A stretch of 64,000 nucleotides of DNA. Source: Runella sp. SP2. GTDB taxonomy: Bacteria > Bacteroidota > Bacteroidia > Cytophagales > Spirosomataceae. Under the pieces are notes generated by a model, which was given only the letters and a program-made list of their open reading frames with translations, was not told the DNA's origin and made no database searches. This document shows positions 26,372 to 34,627 of the stretch, piece after piece. Where the stretch lies: NCBI RefSeq assembly GCF_003711225.1, contig NZ_CP031030.1:1426001-1490000 (forward strand), written 5' to 3'. The translations under genes were made by a program, and so were the position numbers. How positions within the stretch are numbered: position 1 is the stretch's first letter; the number at the start of each line of letters is the position of its first letter.

Positions 26372-29300
26372 TTAGAATGACACGTTAATCCCGCCAATAA
26401 ATGTTTTAAGCAATGGCCCGTTTGTGCCTGGGTCACGGCCGCCGCCCCCAAACTCGGGATCCCATCCGTTCCATTTGGTCCACGTAAATAAGTTTTTGCC
26501 ACTTACATACACTTGAAGGTTGGCTATTTTCAACTTCTTGATCAACGCCTCCGAAAAATTATAGGACAACGATACGTCTTGCAGCCTTGCGAAGCTTCGA
26601 CTTTCGTAAAAACCATACCCGAGCGGATTACGATAGTTGATTCGGGGGTGGGTATTGATAGGGTTTGAGGGCGTCCAATAAGGCGTATTGAGGAAATTGG
26701 CTTGGTCGAAGAAATTAGAGCCAGGGTTGATGAGCGAGTTAGAACTGTAACCACCCTCTCTGATATTGAACGTAGAGGACAAACTAAACCTTTTGAAGTT
26801 GACGATATTGGTGATTCCTACATTAAAATTAGGTTGGTTGCTGTGCAATACTGCGCGGTCTAAGGGCGTGATTTTGCCATCTGGTACTCCATTGGGGCCG
26901 CTGATGTCCTTAAATTTTATGTCTCCTGGCTTAGAGCCTGGTATTAACGACAAATCGTCTCCTTCCTGAAAAATACCATCAAATACATAGTCAAAGTTAC
27001 TGCCCAGCGGCTGCCCGATAAACCATCCACTGGCAATGTCATCGTCTTCTATGCCATCGTTGTTGATGTCTCTGCCCGTGAGCTGAACGATTTTGTTTCT
27101 ATTGAGCGAAAAAGCGAGGTTGGTATTCCATCCCCAGTCTCCTCTTTCAATATTTTTGGTTTTGAGGTCTAACTCAAAGCCTTTGTTTCTGGTTTTTCCA
27201 ATATTTCTCAAGAAAACCTCAAAACCGTTGGTGTTCGGGATGGTCTGGTTGAGGAGCAGGTCAAACGTGTTGGAAACGTAAAAATTGAGGGAGGCCGAAA
27301 TTCGACTGGAAAATGCCTGAACGTCGGTGCCAATGTTGAAACTTTCGGTCGTTTCCCAACCCAAATTAGGATTGGCGAGCGTGGTAGGGATGAGGCCGAT
27401 TGATACAGGTTGTCCATCTCCAAAAACATAATTCCGCTGACCAACTTGGCTCAAAGACGAGTACTCGCTCACGCCTCGGTTTCCGTTGCGTCCCCACGAT
27501 GCCCGCAGTTTTAAGAAGTCAATTTTTTTGACGTCTTTCATAAAACCTTCATCACTTACGTTCCAACTGAAAGCAACCGAGGGAAAAGTTCCGAATTTAC
27601 GACCCTCTCCAAAGGCCGAAAATCCATCTCTGCGTACACTCAAAGTAAAGAAGTATTTACTTTTCAACGAATAGCCCAAGCGCGCCATGGAAGAGATTTG
27701 ACGGTTTTGAGTGGCGCCTACGTCAATGCTGTAGCCTTCGCCAATTTCCAATGAATTGTAGCCTAACGCATCGTTGAAAATGTTTTGGCTTGACAGGAAT
27801 GAAAACTGGTTTGACAACTGATAAATGCCGTAAAGAACGGTCAAATCAAGGCTGTGTTCTTGGGCAAATCTTCGCTGGTATTTCATTATATTTTCCAACG
27901 TAAAGTTTTGGGTTTCCCCGTGCCTTTTAGAGCCAGAACCCAGACGATTGATAGGGGCATAGGTAGGGCTGTAAGCGAATGTTTTGGAGTCGGTTCGGGT
28001 ATAGCCGCCGTTGAGTTTATAGGTTAAACCTTCCAGCAAGGTCACATCGGCGTAGGCATTGGCAAAGAGAATATTGGTGATGGATTTGTTGGTGTTTAAA
28101 AGTGTTCCCAATAAGGGGTTGGTTACTAAGCCCCAGTTTTGGGGAAGAGGGGTAGGAGAGACGCCATCCTCTAAATATAAACTTGCGTAGGGGCTTAGGT
28201 AAGATGTTGCCAAAAGATTGGCCCTTACTCCTGAATTGTCTCTGGACGAATACCCAGAATTGATACCCAATTTGAGCCAATCGGTGGCTTGTACGCCCAA
28301 GTTTAATCGGCTCGACAAACGATTGAAATTGTCGCCTCTGACGGGCGATTTAGAGTCGGTGTAAGCCCCTGAAAAAAAGTAACTTAATCTATCCATTTTC
28401 CCTGAAACGTTGAGCTCATAATTCGACATCGGAGCACTTTGTTTGATTTCTTGGAAGGGGTTAATGGTTTTTCCAGCGGCAATATTTGCTTGCTCAATCA
28501 CCGAAAATGGGACACTTCCTCCCTCGGCTACTTCTGCATCTTTGCGCGCCGCCAAGTACTGCTCGGGGGTGCGGTAATTTGGTAAAAAAGCATAATCTGA
28601 AGCCCCCAAATAGGTGGTGAACGTAAATTTAGGTTTTCCTGATTTTCCTTTTTTGGTGGTAATTTCAATGACACCGTTGGTTGCCAAAGAGCCATAAATG
28701 GCCGTCGAACTGGCATCTTTCAAAATGTCGATGGTCTCGATGTCGTTGGGGTTGATGTCGGCCAAATTCCCTCCTGCATAAATAATACCATCCAATACGA
28801 TAAGGGGAGAACTATTGGCTGAAATAGAGTTGATTCCTCGGATTCGGATCGTTCCTGCTTGCCCAGGGCGACCATTGTCAATGACTTGCACGCCTGCCGT
28901 TGTTCCTCTCAGGATTTGCGACGCGTTGGTGTTGGGTTGCAATCGGGTGGCTTCCACGTCCACACTTGCGATGGCTCCCGTCAGGTCTTTCTTTTTCTGG
29001 GTTCCATAACCCACCACCACCACTTCTTCGAGGGCTTTGGTGTCGGGCTTGAGCGATACGTTGAGGGTGGTTTGGTTGCCAATGGCAAATTCTTGAGAAA
29101 TATACCCCACAAATGAAAATACCAAGACTTCGCTGTTACTAGCAAGAACAATTCGGTATTTTCCTGCGGCGTCAGTACTTGTACCGCGTACAGTTCCTTT
29201 CACTAAAACACTGACACCTGGCAAGCCCATTCCGTTTTCGTCAGTAACTGTACCCGTGATGGCTTGGTCTAATTGCAGGTCGAACATAGTGGGTTGATTC

Positions 29301-29695
29301 TTAGGTTCTAACCCTTCTGGCACGTTTCCCAAAACCCGACGCGTCAACACAATTTTGTTGGATCGGAGCACTTGGAAGTTGATTTGACGCGGGGTAAGAA
29401 TTTGCTGCAACACCGACTCCAAGGTTTCGTCTTTGATGTCGAGGGTCAATTTTTCGTTGGTAGTGAGGACTCCTTTTTGGTAAGAAAAAACGACATTGGT
29501 TTTTTGCTCAATGGTTTTGAGTACCGTTTTTAGTTCGGTATTTTTCAAATGGAGCGTAATTTTTTCTTGCAGTCGTTCTTGGCCAAAAGTATTCTCCGCA
29601 AAACTGAGGGTAGTCAGCAGACAAACAAACAGCAAGGGGGTGAGGGTGATTTTCATAAGATAGAAAATCTCTTTTCTGGTAAAGAAATTTGACAT
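26372..29695 (-). CDS. SusC/RagA TonB-dependent transporter 1, with STN signalling domain
   Basis: Outer-membrane TonB-dependent glycan importer of 1107 residues. Order of domains: signal peptide (if begun at the inner ATG at 29656, MKITLTPLLFVCLL), STN domain (about 45-115, LHLKNTELKTVLKTIEQKT), carboxypeptidase-regulatory-like domain (about 147-225, GTVTDENGMGLPGVSVLVKGT), plug with the SusC box EEVVVVGYGTQKKKDLTGAI, then the 22-strand barrel ending in an aromatic (NVSF). The STN domain fits signalling to the FecR/sigma pair encoded upstream. The 29695 start adds 13 residues, common in this family; 29656 is the alternative. Confidence 0.94.
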   Translation of the reverse strand: MSNFFTRKEIFYLMKITLTPLLFVCLLTTLSFAENTFGQERLQEKITLHLKNTELKTVLKTIEQKTNVVFSYQKGVLTTNEKLTLDIKDETLESVLQQILTPRQINFQVLRSNKIVLTRRVLGNVPEGLEPKNQPTMFDLQLDQAITGTVTDENGMGLPGVSVLVKGTVRGTSTDAAGKYRIVLASNSEVLVFSFVGYISQEFAIGNQTTLNVSLKPDTKALEEVVVVGYGTQKKKDLTGAIASVDVEATRLQPNTNASQILRGTTAGVQVIDNGRPGQAGTIRIRGINSISANSSPLIVLDGIIYAGGNLADINPNDIETIDILKDASSTAIYGSLATNGVIEITTKKGKSGKPKFTFTTYLGASDYAFLPNYRTPEQYLAARKDAEVAEGGSVPFSVIEQANIAAGKTINPFQEIKQSAPMSNYELNVSGKMDRLSYFFSGAYTDSKSPVRGDNFNRLSSRLNLGVQATDWLKLGINSGYSSRDNSGVRANLLATSYLSPYASLYLEDGVSPTPLPQNWGLVTNPLLGTLLNTNKSITNILFANAYADVTLLEGLTYKLNGGYTRTDSKTFAYSPTYAPINRLGSGSKRHGETQNFTLENIMKYQRRFAQEHSLDLTVLYGIYQLSNQFSFLSSQNIFNDALGYNSLEIGEGYSIDVGATQNRQISSMARLGYSLKSKYFFTLSVRRDGFSAFGEGRKFGTFPSVAFSWNVSDEGFMKDVKKIDFLKLRASWGRNGNRGVSEYSSLSQVGQRNYVFGDGQPVSIGLIPTTLANPNLGWETTESFNIGTDVQAFSSRISASLNFYVSNTFDLLLNQTIPNTNGFEVFLRNIGKTRNKGFELDLKTKNIERGDWGWNTNLAFSLNRNKIVQLTGRDINNDGIEDDDIASGWFIGQPLGSNFDYVFDGIFQEGDDLSLIPGSKPGDIKFKDISGPNGVPDGKITPLDRAVLHSNQPNFNVGITNIVNFKRFSLSSTFNIREGGYSSNSLINPGSNFFDQANFLNTPYWTPSNPINTHPRINYRNPLGYGFYESRSFARLQDVSLSYNFSEALIKKLKIANLQVYVSGKNLFTWTKWNGWDPEFGGGGRDPGTNGPLLKTFIGGINVSF

Positions 29696-29702
29696 AATTT
29701 TG
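29695..29702 (+). promoter_or_regulatory. Candidate antisense promoter (-7 box TAnnTTTG)
   Basis: TAATTTTG is an exact match to the Bacteroidota -7 consensus TAnnTTTG, on the strand opposite susC. Upstream, TTTT at about 29672-29675 is only a rough fit to the -33 TTTG element. It lies 70 nt before a + strand terminator with no + strand gene in between, which is why I note it. Confidence 0.3.
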
Positions 29703-29708
29703 ATTGTT

Positions 29709-29805
29709 TTTGTTTTGGAAAAGACAAAGCACGAACGCGCGGTGCTTCCTACACAACCGCAAGTTCAATAAGGGAAAGATGTGACCGCATCTTTCCTCTT
29801 TTTTT
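29709..29805 (+). ncRNA. Candidate antisense sRNA at the susC 5' region (DonS-like arrangement)
   Basis: Predicted ~95-nt RNA running opposite to susC through its leader, from the candidate promoter at 29695-29702 to the terminator at 29773-29805. Bacteroides utilisation loci are known to carry such cis-antisense RNAs between the anti-sigma gene and susC that repress susC. The location here is the same. The support is structural only: the terminator is strong, while the 5' end is a guess. Confidence 0.35.
29773..29805 (+). terminator. Strong hairpin + T-run on the strand opposite fecR/susC
   Basis: GGAAAGATG (29773-29781) pairs perfectly with CATCTTTCC (29788-29796) over a 6-nt loop, followed by TC and seven T residues (29799-29805) on the + strand. 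On the - strand, the direction of fecR and susC, no T-run follows. There is no + strand gene upstream that needs it. It is 117 nt from the MKIT start codon of susC. Confidence 0.7.
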
Positions 29806-29848
29806 GATTATGGGGGATAATTTTTTTTGGTTTACATACTGGTTGGGT

Positions 29849-30943
29849 TTAATGACATCCCTTTGACTCGATAATTATCTGGGCATCAATCTCTTTGTAA
29901 GCCGCGCCGATGGTTTGGCAAATCACTTCAAGTTGGTCGTACAGCGAATCATCGCTGATGGTGGTGGTGAGGATACAGTCGGAAAGCGTGTCTTCGTTGT
30001 AGCGGATTTCGACGCCAAACAATTTCTCCAACTCTTTGAATACTTCGGCTACTTTCACTTCGTCAAACTGCCTTTTAACCAGCGTTTTTTGGGTCACGAT
30101 AGGGATTGGTACTTCTACCAAGCTGCGGTTCAACAGCTCGTTGGTTCGGTTAAAAACGGCTTGTTGGTTGGGTAATAAAAGCAATCCTTTGGTTTCGGGA
30201 TCGGCGATGTCGATGCGGTTTTGTTTAAATACCGATACTCTCCCCGTCTGGACTTTCACCGTTACTTGTTTGCTATTTTCTAAGGCCGCGATACGGAAAC
30301 TCGTTCCCAGTACTCTGGTAATCAATTCATTAGAATAGACATAAAAAGGCTTGGCGGGATTTTCGGCTACTTCAAAAAAAGCTTCCCCACTCAGCACAAC
30401 TTCGCGTTTTTTGGCTTCAAAATGTACTGGAAAACTCAAACGGCTCCCTTTCTCCAGGTGCACTAACGTGCCATCTTCAAGCTGTACTTTTTGGGTGGTA
30501 GGGCCGTTGTTGATTATTTCCTGACGCGGGCTTTTTGCTTCAACCACTGCAATCAAATCTTGGTAATTGACTTGATGATCGGGTTGTTTCATGGTCCAAA
30601 GCCAAGCCGCACCTGCCACCAAGACCAAGCTTGCTGCCCACTTGAAAGCCCTTGTTTGCCAAAATTGAGGTAAGAAACTGACCTGTTTTTCCACAATATC
30701 TTCCTCAGAAATGAGGGCAGAGATATTGTTCCAAATGGATTTTTGGTCAAGCGAATGGGCTGTGGCTTCTTCCGCCTTTTGTACAGCCAAAATCAATTGT
30801 TTTGCTTGGGCAACTTCGTTGGCTTTGGTAGGATGTTGTTGCAGAAACTGTTGCCAAAAAGCGTCTTCTTCCCGAAACAATACCCATCGGACAAACGAGT
30901 CGTCGTGTAAAAAGTCGTTGCGTTTAAATTGGTCATAGTTCAT
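29849..30943 (-). CDS. FecR-family anti-sigma factor 1
   Basis: Inner-membrane anti-sigma regulator of 364 residues. The N-terminal cytoplasmic part (~1-90) binds the ECF sigma factor, a single membrane helix follows (about 92-110, WAASLVLVAGAAWLW), then the periplasmic FecR domain (NGPTTQKVQLEDGTLVHL, LSGEAFFEVAENPAKPFYV, TRVLGTSFRIAA) and a C-terminal DUF4974/STN-like domain (FDEVKVAEVFKELEKLFGVEIRYN). It receives the signal from the STN domain of SusC 1. It starts 21 nt after the sigma gene, so the two are cotranscribed. Confidence 0.93.
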   Translation of the reverse strand: MNYDQFKRNDFLHDDSFVRWVLFREEDAFWQQFLQQHPTKANEVAQAKQLILAVQKAEEATAHSLDQKSIWNNISALISEEDIVEKQVSFLPQFWQTRAFKWAASLVLVAGAAWLWTMKQPDHQVNYQDLIAVVEAKSPRQEIINNGPTTQKVQLEDGTLVHLEKGSRLSFPVHFEAKKREVVLSGEAFFEVAENPAKPFYVYSNELITRVLGTSFRIAALENSKQVTVKVQTGRVSVFKQNRIDIADPETKGLLLLPNQQAVFNRTNELLNRSLVEVPIPIVTQKTLVKRQFDEVKVAEVFKELEKLFGVEIRYNEDTLSDCILTTTISDDSLYDQLEVICQTIGAAYKEIDAQIIIESKGCH

Positions 30944-30964
30944 GATGTCGAAAACAAAAAATGG

Positions 30965-31576
30965 TTAATTAATAAGGCGGGATAGTTGTAAAAAAAGCAG
31001 TATGAGTGGCTGTATTCCTTTGATAGTGAGGCGCAATACGCTGTATGCTTTGAAGAGTAAGTTGCTGACCGACTGTTTACTAAGCCCCATGAGCTGGGTC
31101 ATTTGGTCGAGGCTCATGCCGTGGTAAAAACGTAAGTTGATGGCCTCCTGCTGACGCTGGCTTAATTGAGAAATGGCTTTGGCAACGGCTTGCGTTTGAT
31201 TGACTTGGGTTTCCTGCTCAATGGATTGTTGTTCGGACGAAAACGCCACCAAAAAATCAAGAAAATCATTGATGTCTTCCGAGGTTTCAAGCAAATCGTT
31301 GCGGGTGTTTCGGATCACCTGATGGCGCAAAGCCCGAAATAAATAAAACTTGACACTTTCTACGTCGGCAAGGTGCTGCCTGCGCCGCCACACATCCACA
31401 AAAACGTCCTGAATGGCGTCTTCAAGCTGTTGTTTGTCAGTGCTTAACCGATAGCCATAATTGGCCAACACCTCAAAGTAGCGGTTGTACAATTGTTCAA
31501 AGGCGCGTACATCGCCTTTTTTGAATGCAATCCAGAGGGTTGTTTCGTCGGTATGGTTTGGGTGGTTTTTCTTCAT
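30965..31576 (-). CDS. ECF RNA polymerase sigma factor 1
   Basis: Sigma-70-family ECF factor that would switch on the adjoining susC/susD operon. Region 2 is seen in LYNRYFEVLANYGYRLSTD and LEDAIQDVFVDVWRRR; region 4 in LSQRQQEAINLRFYHGMSLDQMTQLMGLSKQSVSNLLFKAYSVLR (helix-turn-helix). I start it at ATG 31576 (MKKNHPNH), because the 17 extra residues possible from 31627 do not look like sigma sequence. Pairs with the FecR gene directly downstream. Confidence 0.9.
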   Translation of the reverse strand: MKKNHPNHTDETTLWIAFKKGDVRAFEQLYNRYFEVLANYGYRLSTDKQQLEDAIQDVFVDVWRRRQHLADVESVKFYLFRALRHQVIRNTRNDLLETSEDINDFLDFLVAFSSEQQSIEQETQVNQTQAVAKAISQLSQRQQEAINLRFYHGMSLDQMTQLMGLSKQSVSNLLFKAYSVLRLTIKGIQPLILLFLQLSRLIN

Positions 31577-31938
31577 GTTTTTGCAAACGCTTGGTTGTCT
31601 GCTTGGGATAGTCACATTTATTCTCAAACGAGTGATAAACGCTTCACAAGTACAGGTACAAGGTTCGCAAAAAAATACCCTTCGTTGAGAAATATTTTTT
31701 TGGGGGGGAGAAGGTGGAGGCGGGCGAGGAGGAAGGGTTTTATTAGTTTTCTAAGCCACGCCTTTTGAGGTTAACTTATCGGATTAAAAAGCTCTATGCC
31801 TTCGGCTTTGTTGGGTAAGTTGATGGTTATCTGGGGGATAATTACTGTTGGTTTTCTCCGTTAAATCTTTGCAAATTGAATATACCAATCCAAGAAACTT
31901 GTCGAAATCAACGTGTTTGTAAAAAATATTGTTCATTT
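31577..31938. other. Gene-free interval, no recognised element
   Basis: 362 nt between the sigma start and the toxin gene stop. It must hold the sigma promoter, but I found no exact TAnnTTTG box on the - strand. It contains a G-rich purine tract (about 31699-31737). Short open frames on the + strand here have no recognisable features. Confidence 0.4.
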
Positions 31939-32208
31939 TTACGATTTAGGCTGCCATTCTAAGAATTGACGAGGGGTCAGGATTTCAATATTTCGATAAG
32001 GGTTTAGTACCAATAAATCGTCATCGCCTGACACAATGATTTGGGCTTTCCCTGATACAGCTGTCTCTAAAAATTTGTTATCTTTTGAATCGCGGCAGTC
32101 GGTAATGACTTCCTCAATATCTATCATTTCCACGGTTTCTAAATAGTGGACATAAAACTCTTGCCGCTCTTTCAAACTGACATATTTGTCAAACACAATC
32201 CTAATCAC
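31939..32208 (-). pseudogene. PIN-domain toxin remnant, N-terminal catalytic part missing
   Basis: The 89-residue product matches only the C-terminal two thirds of PIN toxins of the TIGR00305 type (~135-140 residues): FDKYVSLKERQEFYVHYL, then VITDCRDSKDNKFLETAVSGKAQIIVSGDDDLLVL and the terminal EILTPRQFLEW. The start (GTG, overlapping the antitoxin stop) gives MIRIV, as expected for a normal start, but the following D-T-N catalytic segment and about 45 residues are absent, so the sequence jumps straight to FDKYVS. This fits an in-frame internal deletion. Later acidic residues (CRDSKDN, SGDDDL) remain. It is probably inactive as an RNase, though it could still bind the antitoxin. Confidence 0.7.
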
Positions 32209-32446
32209 GCTCTTCGTCTATTTCAGCCAAAAGGGAGGCTAATGTTTCTTCAGTTAAGCCATTTATTTCGGCTTGGTCTGACAGTTTATCCATGGATAAC
32301 AGTAATCGTTTTTTGGGATTTGGTTCGGTAGCGGTTTTTAATAAGTTCGTAATCAGAAAGTTGAGCTTTTTACGTTTCTGTTTGTCTCGACGTAAATCAG
32401 CCCCAACCTGATCATCTACCTTTATTTTGAATGTTAATGTGGTCAT
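32201..32446 (-). CDS. Antitoxin of PIN-type toxin-antitoxin pair
   Basis: 81-residue protein beginning MTTLTFKIKVDDQVGADLRRDKQKRKKLN, the kind of small N-terminal beta-strand plus helix seen in antitoxins paired with PIN toxins in Bacteroidota. The C-terminus is acidic (LASLLAEIDEERD), suited to wrapping the toxin. Its stop overlaps the GTG start of the toxin by 8 nt (GTGATTAG), the usual coupled layout. Family identity is inferred from context more than from a distinctive motif. Confidence 0.65.
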   Translation of the reverse strand: MTTLTFKIKVDDQVGADLRRDKQKRKKLNFLITNLLKTATEPNPKKRLLLSMDKLSDQAEINGLTEETLASLLAEIDEERD

Positions 32447-32574
32447 CGCTTTCTTTTTTACCCAAATATAACGATTTTACTAATAACTCACCGCGCTCAT
32501 ACAAAAGCCAAAGGTAGAAATGGCGGGTTATTGTCCTTACTGTTTTTAGGCAGAAATCAAACAAATATCCAACC

Positions 32575-34611
32575 ATGAAACTTAGAAGTAACCTGCTCCT
32601 TTCTCTTTTATTTTTTCTATCCCTGAACCTTTTCGCCCAAAAACCTTGGCAAAAAATGGTGACGGTGGAGGATGTCTGCGAAAGTTATCCCAAAGAAATG
32701 CAACGGCTTTTGAGTCGGCTTGATTTGGAAACCAAAGGCTTGGCACAAACGCGTGAAGCCTATCAAAAGGGGGACTTGGTGAATGCCTGCAAAGTCTTGT
32801 TGGCCTATTATAAGAATAATGGAAAAGTAGCCTTCCTGCGCAAAACTCAACCCGCCAAAGGTACAAAAACCGTCGCCAGTGCCGACACGATTTTGAAGGA
32901 TGTGTTTGTGGTGCAAAATGTGAAGGGAAAAGTGACGTATGGTGCCGATGGTCACCGCGATTGGTACTACAAGGGTCCCAACAACGACCGTGAATGGGCT
33001 TGGCTTTCCAATCGTCATAGTCAAGTGTTGGAGGTGTTTGAGGCGTATTTTGACACAGGAAACCCGAAATATGCCCAGTACATTGATGGTTTTTTGCGGG
33101 ATTTTATCATTAAAAGTTGGCCTTATCCTGCTGCCAAAGGAAGCGAGTCCATTTGGCGCGGTCTGGAAGTGGCGGCGAGGGCAAAGGCTTGGTCGAAGGT
33201 TTTTTATGGTCTCATCAACAGCGAATATCTATCGCCAGCTACTCAATTGCTGATGCTGAGCAGCCTGCCCGACCACGCTCATTACAATCGGAGTTTTCAC
33301 GGAGGGAACAATTGGCTTACGATGGAAATCTCGGCTTTGGCAACGGTGGCGACCAATTTTTCTGAGTTTAAATCGTCGAATGAATGGCTTGACTACTCCA
33401 TTGCTACCATGGCCGAAAGCATGAAAGGACAGGTTTATCCAGATGGAATTCAGACCGAACTAACCTCTCATTATCATAATGTTGCGTTGGATAATTTTGT
33501 GCTTTTCAAAGAGATTTGTGACCGTGCTAACAAGCCTTTACCCGATTTTTTCAACCAAACCATCGAAAACATGTATGGCTACATTGCCCACGCCATACGT
33601 CCTGATGGTTTTCGGATTTTAAATAACGACGGCGACCGAGGAAGTGACCGAGCAATCGTGCTGGAAGCTGCCCAAAAGTTCAATAAAAGTGATTGGGCGT
33701 ACATTGCCTCCAACGGAAAAACGGGTTCAAAACCTGTGGACGGGCCTTCTTATTTTTTTCCTTGGGCGGGGCAGCTCATTTCAAGAAGTGGCTATGATGC
33801 CCAGGCGCATTGGTCATTTTTTGACATTGGCCCTTGGGGAAGTGGTCACCAGCACAACGACAAACTTCATCTGTCAGTCTCGGCTTATGGCCGCGATTTA
33901 TTGGTGGATGCGGGACGCTTTGCCTACACGGGTGAAACGGCGGACAAATTTCGTCCCTACGCCAAAGGTAGCGAAGGACATAATCTTTTGTTGATAGACG
34001 GACACGGCCAAAAATCAGGCCCGACGCACGCCAAAAGCCCGCTAGGGGATTCGTATTTTAAGCTGCACAAAGACTTTGATTACGCAGCCAATTCCATGAG
34101 TGATTTTATAGATTTGGAAGGCAAGGCCGAGCACAGAAGGGCGCTTTTTTACGTGAGAGGGGCGTTTTGGGTGGTGGTTGATCAAATCAAAACCGATAAG
34201 CCAAGGCAAATTGAGGCGCTTTGGCATTGGCATCCGTCGTGTACTGTTGTGAAGGACAATTCAACGGTAAAAACACAAAATCATTCTGGGAACTTGGCCA
34301 TTGTTCCAGTTAGTTCACAGAAGTTTGACATTACCTTTATTAAAGGACAGGAAAAACCGACGATTCAGGGATGGTACAGTCGGGAGTATAATTTGTACGA
34401 ACCAAACACCATGAGTAAGTTCAGTACCCACATTCAAAGCAATGATACGCTGGTTTGGCTATTACTTCCCTCAGAAAAAGAAACGCCCATGGTCAATGCC
34501 AAGATTTTAACCCAAAACGAAACTGAAATGAGCCTTGAAGTGAAAATGAAGGGGAAAACATGGCAACTAACCATTCCCTACGCGGATAGCGGTGATGCAA
34601 GGCTCAAATGA
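32575..34611 (+). CDS. Secreted heparinase II/III-type polysaccharide lyase
   Basis: 678-residue exported enzyme (signal peptide ~1-22, LNLFAQ). The N-terminal two thirds form an alpha/alpha toroid typical of alginate-lyase/heparinase II families (SESIWRGLEVAARAKAW, GGNNWLTMEISALATVA, QTELTSHYHNVALDNF with a conserved Tyr/His pair). The heparinase II/III beta-sandwich signature follows: GPWGSGHQHNDKLHLSV with H425, Q426, H427 and N428, then GRDLLVDAGRFAYTG. Expected to cleave uronic-acid-containing polysaccharide by beta-elimination in the periplasm (PL12/15/17/21 range). It stands alone between two SusCD loci, convergent with the second, so its partner transporter is uncertain. Confidence 0.82.
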   Translation: MKLRSNLLLSLLFFLSLNLFAQKPWQKMVTVEDVCESYPKEMQRLLSRLDLETKGLAQTREAYQKGDLVNACKVLLAYYKNNGKVAFLRKTQPAKGTKTVASADTILKDVFVVQNVKGKVTYGADGHRDWYYKGPNNDREWAWLSNRHSQVLEVFEAYFDTGNPKYAQYIDGFLRDFIIKSWPYPAAKGSESIWRGLEVAARAKAWSKVFYGLINSEYLSPATQLLMLSSLPDHAHYNRSFHGGNNWLTMEISALATVATNFSEFKSSNEWLDYSIATMAESMKGQVYPDGIQTELTSHYHNVALDNFVLFKEICDRANKPLPDFFNQTIENMYGYIAHAIRPDGFRILNNDGDRGSDRAIVLEAAQKFNKSDWAYIASNGKTGSKPVDGPSYFFPWAGQLISRSGYDAQAHWSFFDIGPWGSGHQHNDKLHLSVSAYGRDLLVDAGRFAYTGETADKFRPYAKGSEGHNLLLIDGHGQKSGPTHAKSPLGDSYFKLHKDFDYAANSMSDFIDLEGKAEHRRALFYVRGAFWVVVDQIKTDKPRQIEALWHWHPSCTVVKDNSTVKTQNHSGNLAIVPVSSQKFDITFIKGQEKPTIQGWYSREYNLYEPNTMSKFSTHIQSNDTLVWLLLPSEKETPMVNAKILTQNETEMSLEVKMKGKTWQLTIPYADSGDARLK

Positions 34612-34627
34612 GAAAAATAATGACAAA

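Noticed and set aside
29773-29805. Reading this hairpin as a terminator of fecR on the - strand
   Set aside because: The T-run is on the + strand only; on the - strand the hairpin is preceded by A residues and followed by none of the needed T residues.
31485-31768. Overlapping + strand frames upstream of the sigma gene
   Set aside because: Mostly antisense to the sigma gene 5' part and a purine-rich intergenic tract; translations are low-complexity.
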